Assembly: GCA_001414485.1 (NCBI GenBank)
Contig: LLEY01000212.1
Location: 1-64,000 of the forward strand
Source of the DNA: Calycina herbarum
Lineage: Eukaryota > Ascomycota > Leotiomycetes > Helotiales > Pezizellaceae
Length of the DNA: 64,000 nucleotides
Direction of reading: 5' to 3'
Part shown: piece after piece, positions 1-12,345 of the stretch
How the letters are laid out: each line of letters starts with the position of its first letter
Position numbering within the stretch: position 1 is the stretch's first letter
Program-made: the position numbers and the translations under genes
Notes under the pieces: model-generated
Told to the model about the DNA's origin: nothing
Database searches by the model: none
What the model saw: only the letters and a program-made list of their open reading frames with translations

Positions 1-78
1 CCCTAACCCTAACCCTAACCCTAACCCTAACCCTAACCCTAACCCTAACCCTAACCCTAACCCTAACCCTAACCCTAA
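1..78. repeat. Telomeric repeat array, (CCCTAA)13
   Basis: Thirteen uninterrupted CCCTAA units at the first base of the window. The C-rich strand reads 5' to 3' inward, as at the left end of a chromosome. TTAGGG is the usual telomere repeat of filamentous ascomycetes. The array ends abruptly in unique sequence. Confidence 0.98.
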
Positions 79-538
79 GAGTTTTGGATCGAGTGAAAAG
101 TTTGGAAGGGCCTACTGCGAAATAAAAATACGGGGGTGGCTGAGGATTTCAACAATTTTTCAGCACCTACGGAAGAATAGAAAATCGTGATTTTGAAACA
201 CAGCGGCTCCAAATTATTGAAAGGTCATTAAAGTTTCCATATACTCAATGGGAATCATCCGAAAAATTATTGGTGGAAGTTATCGATTGAAATACTCCCC
301 TTCCTAATTCGCTTAGCCGCTACCCCTTTATAAACGATTGGCTATCAAAGCTAAGGCAACGATTTCTATCAATAACCAAACATACGGCCACTCACCACCT
401 AGCACTGTATATAGCAGCAAGACACCCGAAGAATGAATGTCAAGTAAATTTCATACTCTTGGACATATATTACATTCAATATTATTAATATCCCTCTCAC
501 GGCCCTGAAGTCTTTCCTCTACCAATACAACTATTTTC
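79..538. other. Short subtelomeric spacer without a recognised gene
   Basis: About 460 bp of AT-leaning unique sequence between the telomere and the first gene. I see no reading frame of note, no degenerate telomere units and no telomere-linked RecQ-type helicase. The part next to the gene probably holds its 3' UTR. Confidence 0.6.
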
Positions 539-2289
539 CTATGCACTATTCTTGAGTAATTTCTGCGAACCCACATCTTCCTCAACCTTTCCTTTGACAG
601 TGACACCAGCCCTCGTGAAAACCAAATTAGTCCTCGAGAGCACCCCTCCCTTCCCATCAAGAGCTTCTGCAAAAACAGTTGGTGATGCAGTAGAGGAAAC
701 CTTACCCGTGTCAACAGTATATCTTGTCTCGAAAGACTTTCTCGCAACCTCCCCAAGCAACACCCTCTGATCACTTCCTGAAGCCTTTCCAGAATCAACA
801 CTATAAAACTTCCATCTCTTAGTCTCAGTATCCCCATTCCAAGAGACATAGATATTGACATGATTCCCCTCTTTCAGCGAAATAATAGCTGGGGTCTCAA
901 TAGGAAAACCAGTCCAGTTATACCTGAAACCCCTATAACTTTGCACAGTCTGTCCCAACTCGCCAGAATCAAGATAAGCGTTGAAAATTGGTTCACCCTT
1001 GGAGTTAAACTCTGTGACCGACCCAGCTTGTCCCCAATTAACAAAAGAATTTCCGTTTGGCAAAAGCTGGAGGTTTCCTTGTGAGGCAGCGAGGACTTTA
1101 TCGGGATGAACGACGGTGTGAAGGAGTGTAGCTGTGTTGTCGGTATGATTGATTTGAACAATCTTGCCACTGGAATAGTCATGCAATTCGTCTAAACCTC
1201 CTCCTTGGTGACCATTGGAACGAGCTGAGTTATCGAAGAAAGAAATGGTTTCGATTCTACCATCTTCCGAGCGAGAACGGAATCGTGCATCGTGTTGGAA
1301 GCCGAAAATCACACCTTCTCCGAGAGTGAAGGTTGAGTTTTTGCCACCGAGTTGCCAGATGATCTTCCCCGTGCTAGAGGAGATCTTGTAGATTGTCGAG
1401 GTGTGACGGCCGGAAACAAGGTAGTCGCCTTGGGAGTTTTTGTCGACGCTGTTAATGTGGATGTAATCCCATGCAGTACGGGATGTGTAGCCGGAGTCGG
1501 GATCGAGAGGGAAGTAGCTATCTGTTTAAAAGTATCAGATTTCGATTATTTTGACTTCAGATCTATCTTTTGTTTCTTACCTTTGGGGTCAACATGTTCC
1601 AAACTGGCCCATTCGAAGATTAACTTTCCAGTTTTAATGTCTAGTTCTAGTGATAGTATTAGTCGTCGGTAAGTTCAATTAAGGATAGCCCTCAGGAAAT
1701 ACTAGAGGGAAGACTAACCTTGTATAACCCCATCGACTATCCAATTCTGAGTCTCATTTGCGCCGAAGGGCGATAAATCAGTCACAGTCTGCTGATAGAT
1801 TTCCACCAAAGCAGTTTTCCCATCAACAATGGTAAACTCATGAAGATCCAACACTTTATGATTTCCACCTCTCACATCTCCAACGAGCTCATATTTATTA
1901 TTCAAAATCGTTGGGTGACCAAATCCATGGCCATGGAGCAAGTCAATCGTTCCTTGGAAAGCGTAAATGATATCTTGGTTTTTGTACTTTCCAATTTGGA
2001 AATTGGCTACGAAGCCGGAAATATATCCTAGACTGGACCACACGAGATCCCCAGTGTCTGTGAAAATATACGCTGCTTGCTGCTCTGGAGCGGAATTGGC
2101 CAATGGAAGGAGGGAGCTTCCATATGGAGTGGTGAAGATAAATCCTTTGTCGACACCTGATGTGGCTGGTAATGTGATGTTTAGGCGTGGAGGAGAGAGG
2201 TCTGGTCTGCTCTTGTACTGTCCATCCGCAAGACATGATCCAGAAAATAGGAGGGCGGGCGCAACGAGGTTGATTATTTGAACCTTCAT
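539..2289 (-). CDS. Secreted arylsulfotransferase-family (ASST) protein
   Basis: Three exons: 2289-1719, 1646-1581 and 1521-539. Introns of 72 and 59 nt have GTTAGT..CTAG and GTAAGA..ACAG borders, and the spliced frame is open for 539 residues. The ATG at 2289 was chosen because it opens a classic signal peptide (MKVQIINLVAPALLF, cleavage near residue 21). The upstream in-frame codons are only TTG. The body matches the fungal Arylsulfotran_2 family (PF14269), a beta-propeller-like fold, with landmarks such as HGHGFGHP, NHKVLDLHEFT, DYIHINSVD, GKIIWQLGGK, FGFQHDARF and SFFDNS. These histidine- and tryptophan-rich blocks are family landmarks. Bacterial ASSTs move sulfate between phenols, but the fungal substrate is unknown. 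The protein is probably extracellular. It is the most telomere-proximal gene and looks intact. Confidence 0.85.
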
Positions 2290-4503
2290 GATTGGAATAT
2301 GAGAATCCAAATGAATGAAATACAAAAAGGGCTTGAAGAAAGAAGAAAAAGAGAAAACTCAAAAATGAAGGAAAGTTTCGCTTTATCAAATAAACAGCCT
2401 TGCCAATTCGTCATTCGGAACCTTAATCAAATCATCGAAGACCAAGCATTATTTCGGTAACCCCCTGTAGATACCCCGCCATCAGGCACAGAATGCGGTT
2501 TTCAAGTTGTATTTGCAGTCTCTTTTCTCAAATCTTAATTTCTCGATAGGCGTGATAACGCAAGAGGCACACAATCCGCCAATTGAAACCATTGGAAGAT
2601 TTTAGAGAAAGTGGGGGTTGCTGAAATATCCCCGCTCCGAATTTCACAATACGCCAGAAATAAGGCGTGATAGACAGCAAAATTTCATCAAAACAACTCA
2701 ACGATCGCTTCATTGCAAGCAAGTTGAAGCAAGCTGGCTCTTGAAGCACATCCTTGAGGTGTATTGAGGCAACACCGGTTGTGTTGTGTGACACAGAGGT
2801 TTCCAAACGGGGTAACCAATTCGCCGGTAAACAATATGTGAGCCTGCCAGGGAGACGGGATAAATGCAAAGAGGGGTGACGATAAAATCATTTAGCGCTG
2901 GTTTGAAGACTACCCTTTTTAAACAATGAGATCAATTTGCTAGAGAATGAACAGAATGATGCGAGCTGCTTAGCAATCAATTGACATGGAGTATCGATTT
3001 CCCTTTGTAGCAACAGGAATGGTACCGGCTTATTCATGGGGGGGAAGCAGTTGGTGACCGATGTTCGCGATGTGTGTTTGCATATGGTGTCATGGTCTTG
3101 AATTTTGAGGGAGGGGACAGAAATAGAATATAGTCACGTGCGTATGACGATAGTTGTGTACTTTTCTAGCTATTTTGATTTAGAATTGACTGTTTCTGAG
3201 ACTTGAACGAAATTGCGAGAACGGTTTCTTCCGAAGAACATCAGCTCAAAGCTTCGAATGTTGCTTCCCCAAACTAAAATTCCGATGGCCATTCTTCCTC
3301 CCCACAAGCGAGACCCTGCCAATCTCCAAACTTCAAAATAGGCGGTAAACTTGCTCTCACTGAACTCATCCATCTCCAAACACATAAGACATAATAACAT
3401 CACAAACCTCTGCCTCTCACTTGCCCTTCCTATTTACTTCCTCTCCAGTTATCTCAAAAATGTCAAAATCTCGTACCTTTCCAATGCCCGACAAGGGCAT
3501 CCATCAAGCATGAATGAACCCCACTATTTAAGCTCACCAACGTCCGACATCCACAATCATCAAGACCCACAAACAAGGAGCGGCCCAGCTTGAAATTCAT
3601 GCAACTCATCGTATCCCACAAGGCAGTTCCGAAAGTTAGGCGAGGCAGACTTGGACATTGGGAACGTCATTGTTGCAACTTGTTACAAATATTCGTGTCT
3701 TCTTGCCTTTCTTTGAGAAGTTGTGGGATTTTAGCTGGATGGGGGAAGGAGAACATTGCTTGGAGACTTGCAGATATGGAACCGGTGATGGATATAAATA
3801 TTCGTAAGTGTGGTATACTCCTGGCACATATATATCCGTGGAGCATTCTCTGGGTCGTGGGGTCTGGAGATCTGAACGGGATCATCTAGACCACCGCATC
3901 CGGCTCATTTTCCCCGGACAGCGGAGAGAGCGATAGTGTGGCGGTGTTCCCCTCCCTTGCTATGCATTCGAGAGTCCGCAAGTCCGTTGATATGATAAAA
4001 TTATAGCCAATCCATTATCATAGGGCTCCTATCCCCTATGGATAAAGTAAAAAAGAGTAACACGCTAGTTCTTACATTCTCAATCAATGCCAAGCATATC
4101 ATTTTTCCTCTTCTGTTCCTCTAACTCTTCAGAATTGCCAAGGTATGCTATCAATTCCATGTGACCACCAGCCAAGACGACGAGTCGAAAGAATCACCTC
4201 ATGGCTATATAAAAGAAAGAGATATGATTACCACCCCCCCAGGTATGTTGGAAATCCGGCTCCCTCGCCCGCAAAACTCAGCCCAGCGATCGACTTATTA
4301 TATCGGGATCGTGAAATCCTCGTCGTTGCCAAGAAGGAAACAAAAGGAAACATATCCAGAAACGAACTGGCCATGGGGTGGCGACGCGATGCTCGCATTC
4401 GGTTCCAAAGGGTATAATGCCAAGATATAAACAAGTCAACAGCTAACTCCCAAAGAAGACCGACGATCAAACACTCAACGACGGGAATCCAAGCGATTGG
4501 TTC

Positions 4504-4536
<33 letters not shown>

Positions 4537-4792
4537 ATACCAAGCAGAAAAACAGGATACTAAACTTCAGAAATCCCAAATAGGTTGTAAAAGATGACAA
4601 TTATTAATGTTTGTTGGGTTCTAAGTGTTAAATTCATACCCGTAAAATATTGTGACATAGGGTGATATGTGGTATATTGGTTTCATAACCACGACGCGCA
4701 ACCACAGCGCCAACTCCCAGAAAATGCCGTCCCTTACCCACTACCATTCATCCCCGAAATATCCCTTCAATTTGACTCCTAACCCTCCCTTG
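2290..4792. other. Intergenic region, 2.5 kb, no gene supported
   Basis: Open frames here are short, overlap on both strands, and mostly begin at non-ATG codons. None has a domain I recognise or intron borders that would join them. The stretch next to 2289 should hold the promoter of the ASST gene. The only striking element is a 32-base C run at 4505-4536. Confidence 0.55.
4505..4536. repeat. Homopolymer run of 32 cytosines
   Basis: An uninterrupted run of C on the plus strand (G on the minus strand), about 260 bp beyond the 3' end of the lectin-like gene. Runs of this length can form G-quadruplex or i-motif structures and are hard to assemble, so the exact length is uncertain. Confidence 0.95.
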
Positions 4793-6325
4793 TTACATCG
4801 AAACAGTGACCTGGCTCCAAGTCATGTTTGAAAGAACTCCCTCCACTAAAACACCTTGCGACTGTTGGAAAAATCGTACTTGGTCTTTCCATCCCACAGC
4901 TGTGATTGCTCCCCCAACAATATCTGCGTTCGTCCATTCCCTTTGGCTAGATGGTTGGGCGGAGTAGGTTGTTTTGGTGGTTGAAGCATTCGAGCCGATG
5001 AATTCGTAGATGAGACTGTCGAGTCCGGTGTAATAGACGTGAAGTTGATTCTGGACGGAGCTGTAGGTAGCACCGATTCCGGAAAGAGGGTTCCAGGACT
5101 TTATGCGAGCAGTTGAGAGCGCGACGCCTTGAAATTGTTAGCCAAAAGTCCGGATATACCGAAGAGCTTAGAAGGTGACTTACCAGTTGTCCATACGTCG
5201 TTGGTAAACTGTTGGGTAAACATATTTTGGCTGCCTTGATCCACGTAATATAAAACGATGTTGTTGGTTGTCGTGTTGACATTGACTGCCGCAATCGCCG
5301 TGTTGTTCAAAGCTGTACCCCCAATGATCGCTCCCTTGGTAAACCCGGATGCCTTTCCTTCCATTTGACATAAAAATCCATTCTCATCGTGGTAATACAC
5401 CCGCCAATCTTGCGCATTGCTGACAGTGACGGCCGATAATCCGCTGAACTTGTTAAGTGGAACTCCGGTAGGTAAAACAATGTTCGAGAATGTGCTGCAA
5501 ACGGAAGCTCCTGTTGCGCAGGCCATAACACACATTGCAACTTTGTTGCTATTCGAGAGGTAGAAGACGCTGAGCTGTAGGGGCACAATTGTCAGTTTGC
5601 CTTTCTCGTTCAAGGCATTTTGGGAACTTACATAAACAACACCGGTAGCATCAGTGACTGCCGTGGCAGAAAGAGGAGATCCAACCTTTGGTCGTATCGA
5701 GAGAGTGGTGTTTCGGGGTGTTTCGAACTTCTTTCCATCTAAACTCATTTGATATCTGATATCTCCACTTTCATCTTGCCAGTAGGCTTGCATATTCCAT
5801 GTCGTCTTGTCGTTGAGAAATAATCCGGAGCTGGCCACACTGGCTATCGTGTTATTTGGCACTATAGCCTCAACCTTTCCTCCCTTCTTTCCTGACCATC
5901 TTCCCGCGAGAACCCCAATTACGATACCGGCTGTTACAATTATGAGAAGGAGAATGCCTATCAACCAAATCATGTGTCGCTTGTAAAATGGGCGTTCTCG
6001 AGGTCGGTCTGGGAGTGGTGCTTGGGAATACGTGGGTGGCTCGATGACACTTCTGTTCATCTCGTTGTAGTATTTTTGTGACATTTGAGTTCCGTGTATA
6101 CTTGACTGCATACTTGACGGTATATTCAACGGCAGGTTTGCTGGTGTAGTTGACGCCAGTGTTGACGGTGGCGGACCTTGGGTAACCATTACAATCTTGT
6201 CGTCTGGGTAGTATGCCTCCACCTCCGCCGGGGGGGTGGGGGATACAAATTGTTTTTCGTTCGAAGAATTCTGTGAGTCGATTAGCAAACGTCTTTCGAG
6301 TCTTTAAAATGTCAATACGAACCAT
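4793..6325 (-). CDS. Membrane-anchored fungal fucose-lectin-like protein
   Basis: Proposed exons are 6325-6323 (ATG only), 6270-5632, 5574-5184 and 5127-4793, giving 455 residues. The last two introns (57 and 56 nt) have GTAAGT donors and CTGAC or CTAAC branch points. The first intron (ATG then GTTCGT..CACAG, 52 nt) is less certain, but no ATG lies in frame directly upstream of residue 2. The order is a Pro/Ser-rich cytoplasmic tail (1-100), one transmembrane helix (101-124, HMIWLIGILLLIIVTAG), then an extracellular domain resembling the fungal fucose-specific lectin propeller (PF07938). Blade-like repeats such as WNMQAYWQDESG, WRVYYHDENG and LHVYYTGLDSLIYEF are visible. This is a type II membrane protein, possibly binding glycans at the cell surface. 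Sugar specificity is not proven. The 57-nt intron is a multiple of three and lacks a stop. Confidence 0.8.
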
Positions 6326-9259
6326 CGTCAAGTATTAAAGCTAGTATCACAAAAGAAATCAAAAAAGAATATAATATAAAGTATGTTCAACGAATGGCAG
6401 CCAGAAATCAATCCTGGCGTGAGAAGAGAAAGATCGAAGGGGAGGAGCAGACTACAAGAGGTAGCAATGCATGAACTCGAGAACGACCAAGAGGGAAAGT
6501 GATTGGAGAAGGTCTGTGGACACTTACTACGCTTGACTGGAATGGGCGACGTGACAAACGTGGGCAAAAGCCTGTTTCGCCCAAGGTGTTGTCCAGGGCA
6601 GCTGGCAACCAGACCGAGATCTTATCTCATGGCACTTTTCCGGCTTTTGCCCTGGGATTGCGTGTTGATGGAGGGGGTGACGGGTTGGCCAATGAGGGCT
6701 GGGCGAGGATGAGGCTCTAAGCAGAGGCCCCCTCTGGCACTTGCGAACGTTGACGGCCGAGTGTAACTCAGCTGCCATGTCTCATCTGCAGCAATATCTC
6801 TGGTTTCTTACTGGTGCGAGTTTGATCAGAACTGGCATAAGAATTAGAGTTCGCGCGAGACGAAAAAATCGGACGATGGGTTTCATATGAAGTGCCAAGG
6901 AGAAAATAGCAATGCGTGGGACGACGCGAGATTCTCCGCTGAAATAGAAGCACAATGTTGGCAGAGCAATCAAGAGAACAAGAAAAGGATTGGAGAAGAC
7001 ATCATCATATCATCGTTTGGAATGTTACAGATGAGGAATTCATATTTGATTCCCAAGGTCTTGTTGAAAACCCCAACTTTGAGACTAGAGAGAGACGGAG
7101 AAAGTGAATCCATTTCAACAACCCCACCGGCAACACCGACCACAACTCGGATGGGCCGGGCAATGGTTGGGGGGGGGGGAGGTGGGGGGAAGATTGCAAG
7201 TGGGAGCAATTAATCTGTCAAAAAGCAACACAAGATGAGGTTGATGTGCATTTGTGTGATGCTCTTGCGAGCAGGTTTGAACTTTGGTGGTGCACTCTTT
7301 TAGAGCGCGGGGAAACGATGAGACCGAATTGAAGAGATGACGATGTTTGAGGTTGAGAGTTGGGAAGGTCAACTGAAGCACCGCGCTTATCATAAGCGCC
7401 CGTTACCTGTCGCGCGTTTAGTTCCTGATCTCGGGAAATGTATCTAGCACGGCTTCACATCGCGGCCATATCGCAGCCAACTGAAGCAATCTGAGGTTCC
7501 GGATGTCGGCTACTCCTCCTGATCACCATCGTGCACTCCTTGAACTCCACTTGTTCTGCGTTCATCCCAACGAGGTCGATCACCACACATTTCCCGCGTT
7601 GCAACTGCACCTCAAGTCGTCTTCTAGAAGCGGTCAAAAGACGCCATCTGCAACAATTGCCGCCCCAGTAGAAACAACAAGCCGAAAGTTATCGCGTTCT
7701 GAACTTCCGATCAAGAAAAATGCAGATTCTTTCGGCTGTTAGTCTGGTGAAGTTTCCGAATGGCTGCTAATACCTGGACTTGGAATTTTGTATCGCTATG
7801 GGCTGACCAGTACATATTTTGCAGCCCCTTCGTTAAAGCCATCATCACCATGCCATCAAGAAGTCACATACTCTCGGCCTACCTTCAACCATTTCTACAC
7901 GAAACTCGAATCCAAATACATGAAAAACACGTCAATTCTCCACTGTCAATCACCAAGTTCTCGAAATCGGTTTTAGCAACTCAGCTATCAATCCTCTCAA
8001 AGCTATCTTAATCCCTCGATATTCATATAATATCTTCTCCCGCACGCCAAACCTTTCCTCGATATACCCTACGTTTTGTATATATTATATGTGGAAAGCA
8101 TTGTGGCGAGGATTGAAGCAATGTTGGTGGAGAGACAAGTCACCTCGCAACCCCCAGTCTTCGTACACGAATTCGACACCGATTCACCAACACACGAGTG
8201 GAAAATAACCCAGAGGACCTTCCTTGCTTGATTGGCTGTAAGATCACCATTGAAAGAAAGCGGTCATAGTTTGGTATTCATTGTTAGCGATATCCCTACG
8301 GGGCAGGAGAACCAAATTATGCACACGAGGAACAGGAAGGCAGCATGCGAAAACTCATGAGATTGCATACCTTTATTTGAAGCTCACGTTATCGTCATCG
8401 TTTCTCAATACACGTTGTAACTTGCATGCCGAACTTAGAATTGGGAAAGACTTCCTCTCAATTTTTTGCTAGCTTGAATGAGAGGATGTTGGTGGTGGTG
8501 GGTCAATGGTGAGTGGCGAGTATGATTCCTTACCCTGATTCGGATTTTATTTTCAATCCTACCTATAATTGCAAGCCACCGTTCAATTTTTAGTTTACAA
8601 GGTAACCAGATCACATGCGAAGGAATTATTCGAGTTCAATCCTGCATGCCTGTGGTGTTTGTTACACATTTGGCTTGCAGGATGGCTGCTGATGTTTATG
8701 TGTTTATACCTCGGCATCCATTACATTACTTTTCATGCCATGTTTCCTCTGCTGAGCTGCGCATAGTTTTTCTATATGGTTGAAGATCCAACTCGCCGCA
8801 GCAAGCATACCGAGGGTGTTACGATACTTCCTCCACTCCTCGGAAATATCCGACCGGAATCCCCATTCTTAAAGTTACACAAAGCCACTCCCATGTGTTC
8901 CCATATCCGTTCCCATTTCTTTGGTTTTTTTTTTGTACCTGATACTGAATTTTGCAACATCGAGAAGTTGGAAGTTCTGGTTGGTGGGGACCTTGTATGA
9001 TTTGTGAAATGTTACCCCCAGTCCGCACATCAACCCACCAGGGGACCAAATTCGGCAACTCCCATTCGGTATGCAAGTAATACCTACCTATTTGGTAGGT
9101 ATACAGCCGATCGCTGACCTTGCACCAACACATGGCATCGAAATTATTCTCATCGAGGATTTACCCCGCACAGGGATGTAAGCTTGGTATCCCCTATATA
9201 ATAAAAATGGTTTTCTCCTCTTGACGAGGCAAGATTTTCCTAAATCTCCATCCAGCAAG
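6326..9259. other. Intergenic region, 2.9 kb, no gene supported
   Basis: This lies between two divergently transcribed genes, so it should contain both promoters. Open frames are short and mutually overlapping, with no family motif. A G-rich stretch lies at 7169-7189. Nothing else stands out by eye. Confidence 0.55.
7169..7189 (+). other. G-rich tract, possible G-quadruplex
   Basis: Eleven G, one A, two G, one T and six G in succession on the plus strand. The runs could support a G-quadruplex, but no function can be inferred from sequence alone. Confidence 0.5.
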
Positions 9260-11269
9260 ATGTATGCCAACTGGGGCTTGTCGTTTTTTGGCTTGTTATT
9301 TGCTTCGGCTTCAGCGCTGTGAGGATATTTTATCTGCTATTGATGCACTGCTAATTTGTATAGTCCTAATTTTGCGCGCCAAACCACAAGTTATGACTAC
9401 GTTATCGTTGGAAGCGGTCCTGGTGGCGGTCCTTTGGCCGCGAGACTAGCAATCGCGGGATATAAGGTTCTTTTGCTGGACGCTGGAGATGATCAAGGAG
9501 CTCTCCTGGAATATCAAGTTCCAGCCTTGTCCCTTCAGTCGACTGAAGTAGAGGCAATGAGATGGGACTACTTCGTCAACCACTACAGCAACATCACTCA
9601 ACAAAAACAAGACTCGAAAATGACCTATCGCACACCATCAGGCGGCCAATACATCGGTTTAAGTCCGCCAGCTGGATCAACGCCCTTGGGTATTCTGTAT
9701 CCTCGTGCTGGAACTCTTGGTGGATGCGGCTCCCACAACGCTTTGATTACAATCTATCCACACAAGAGCGACTGGTCTTACATCGCGAGTCTTACCGGGG
9801 ACAGTTCTTGGGCACCGGATGCGATGCGGCAATACTTTCAGAAAATGGAAAACGCCGAATATCTTCCCAATGGCATTATTGGACACGGATTCAGTGGCTG
9901 GCTAACAACAAGTGTCACTGATGTACTGATTATCTTTCAGGATTTCAAACTCTTGTCACTGATAATTGCCGCGGCATATGCAACTGGGAAAAGTGCTTTG
10001 GGACTTATCATAAGCACAATTGGTGGACTTACAGATATCTTACTTCGGGACATCAACGTTGACAGCGCTGGTCGCGATGCTGCGGAAGGGTTATATCAGG
10101 TTCCCATTGCTGTGGATGGCGGAAACCGAAATGGTCCACGGGAATTTGTGCTGAATACTGCCAATGCTGTCAACGCAGATGGGTCTAAAAAGTATCAACT
10201 CGATCTTCAACTCAATACCCTCGTTACAAAGGTCATTTTCGATACAACTGGTTCCAAGCCGAAGGCAGTGGGAGTAAACTATCTTATTGGAAAGAGCCTC
10301 TATCGCGCCGACCCCCGATCTGGAAGTGCTTCCGCGGGAGTTGCTGGCAGTGTGACCGCAAGTCGTGAGGTCATTCTGTCAGCGGGCGCTTTCAATACAC
10401 CACAGCTACTCAAACTCAGTGGAATTGGCCCAGCTGCTGAACTCACAAAATTCAATATCCCAGTTGTTGTTGACCTCCCGGGTGTTGGAACAAACATGCA
10501 AGATCGATACGAAACGAGTGTTATCTCGAAAGTCGACAGCGAGTTTGCCGTTACCAAAGATTGCACTTTCCTTCGCGAATCACCGGACCCATGTCTACAG
10601 AAATGGCAAACTAATGCCAATGGTGGTGATCGTGGAATCTACGCTTCGAATGGAATATCAGTTGGTATCGTCAAGAAATCATCCGTTGCAAGCGGTGATC
10701 CTGATGTTCTCGTCACTGGAGCACCAGTCAACTTCCCAGGTTATTTCCCAGGCTATGCAGAAAATGGAACAGGCGATGCACAACATTGGTCTTGGATCAC
10801 TCTCAAAGCACATTCTCGCAATGCTGCCGGAACTGTAACACTCGCTTCCACCGACCCTCGCGATGCCCCTCTTATCAACTTCAACTCCTTCCAAAACGCC
10901 GCTGATGGCGCGAAAGATGTACAGGCAATCGTCGAAGGCATGGAGCTCTCTCGAAAGATCTTTAGCTCCATCAACCCTCTGGCTGGGACTTTCAGCGAGG
11001 TATGGCCTGGTCCCTCGATAACGGGGACCCAATTGAATGACTTTGTGAGGAATGAGGCTTGGGGACATCATGCTAGTTGTACGTGTCCTATTGGGAAGGA
11101 TGGGGATGCGATGGCGGTTCTTGATTCGAAGTTCAAGGTTAGGGGCACGGAGGGACTGAGGGTCGTGGATGCCAGTGTTTTTCCTAAGATTCCGGGTTTC
11201 TATGTTGCGGTTCCGGTTTATATGATAAGTGAGAAGGCGGCGGATGTTATTATTAGTGCGGCTGCTTAG
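9260..11269 (+). CDS. Secreted GMC-family FAD oxidoreductase
   Basis: Two exons, 9260-9318 and 9364-11269, separated by a 45-nt intron (GTGAGG..GCTAAT..TATAG), giving 654 residues. Splicing completes a signal peptide (MYANWGLSFFGLLFASASA, then LPNFARQ), which is why the ATG at 9260 was preferred over the one at 9264. An FAD-binding Rossmann motif GSGPGG sits at residues 36-41 (VIVGSGPGG). The second GMC signature is GAFNTPQLLKLSGIGP. The C-terminal catalytic block has a His pair near 588-589 (GHHASCTCPIG) followed by LRVVDASVFPKIPG. The family includes glucose, alcohol and aryl-alcohol oxidases and dehydrogenases; the substrate here cannot be told. Probably extracellular, either donating H2O2 or oxidising sugars, alcohols or phenolics. 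Length and motifs look intact. Confidence 0.9.
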
Positions 11270-11369
11270 GGCTTTTTAATGTTTAATGATGAATTTATAT
11301 TGATATGAAATTCAAATTCAGGTTTGAAACTTGTTTGTTTTTCGGGAACCTTATCTTTTACTACCAACA

Positions 11370-12345
11370 TCAAAGACAGCCAAATATTTTAAATATGGTA
11401 AATACATCCGACATCCCACCCACACCTCTTTCTGCCCACATTCTCGTCTCGTCCTTTAAATATTTTACCCTGGCCAAGTCTTCAAGCCTCCCTCCCCAAA
11501 ACCTCATCCTTTTATCACTCAACCCCATCGACCCATTCCAAAAGCTCACTTCCCCATACCTCAACTCTCCTATAAAACCCCTATCTATCACGAAGTCCTC
11601 TTCGTCCGGCTGCAATTGTAATTTCCCATCCTCATGCCATGGATTAGCTAGCTGCACCCACTCGATCGAAAACAATCTCCAGCTGTCACAACCCAAATCG
11701 TGGCAGCAGGGATGAATCCAATTTTTCCACAGGAATATTTAATTCAAGAGCGTTTCTGAGGGTCTAAAATCCATGTTCCCATGATTTCCGGTCTTTTTCG
11801 CGAATAGCGAGGAGGGAGGTAAAGGCATTTAGATTTAGCCACTGGTCAGATGAGAATCCATAATCTTCGCCCCTTTCTGAGAACATGTTGTGCAAGATTG
11901 CGTAGAAATTGTGTACAATATCCCATTGTCCGGGGATTTTTTGTCCTTGGATTTTTGTCAAGGGAGGCGGTTGTTGTTGTAGTACTGCTAGGAGGGAAAT
12001 GAGTTTTTCATGTCCCGAGTGGAAAGGGGGAAGTTGGGTTGCGATGCTGAGGAGGGATTTGAAGAGGATATCGACGTAGTGGTCTTGATCTTCATATGCG
12101 GGGTCGGGTTCGGTTGTTAGATTTTGGTAGATTAGCGGGTTGAGAAGAGAGTATACTGTGTCGTAAGTCGAGGTTGATTTTATGATGTGGTTTGAGATTG
12201 TTGTGAAAGGGAGGAGACGGTGGTGATTTTCCACGTCTGATAGGTAGTCCTTTTGGAGCCATGTGGGTGGTGTTAGAGTGAGATTTGGATTTGTTGCTGT
12301 GGTGAGAGCGATGAGGGATATCGTAAGAAGTATTTAGATGTGCAT
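11370..12345 (-). pseudogene. DUF3632-like gene broken by stops and frameshifts
   Basis: The minus strand shows a decayed gene starting at ATG 12345. Codon 4 is TAA (12336-12334), inside what would be a hydrophobic leader (ILLTISLIALTTA). The frame is then open to a TAG at 11766-11764, directly before TLRNALEL, where the family usually has a Trp. Further on the frame moves near 11725 (PAATIWVVTAGD continues in another frame) and again near 11685 (RLFSIEWVQLANPW in the third). The C-terminal part (KRMRFWGGRLEDLA) is open to 11370. SSDQWLNLNAFTSLLA and the tail resemble fungal DUF3632 proteins (PF12311), whose function is unknown. Both stops fit CAA to TAA and TGG to TAG changes. No GT-AG intron in the region removes them. 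An unusual gene structure is possible but less likely. Confidence 0.6.

Noticed and set aside
2528..4470. Several 60-115-codon open frames on both strands
   Set aside because: Mostly non-ATG starts, overlapping each other, low-complexity or unremarkable translations, no splice-compatible neighbours.
9264..9449. Alternative ATG frame at the start of the GMC gene
   Set aside because: Out of frame with the oxidoreductase. The ATG at 9260 gives a signal peptide and joins correctly over the 45-nt intron.
9920..9945. Possible second intron in the GMC gene (GTACTG..CAG)
   Set aside because: It would be only about 18 nt, and the frame is open through it with sequence typical of the family.
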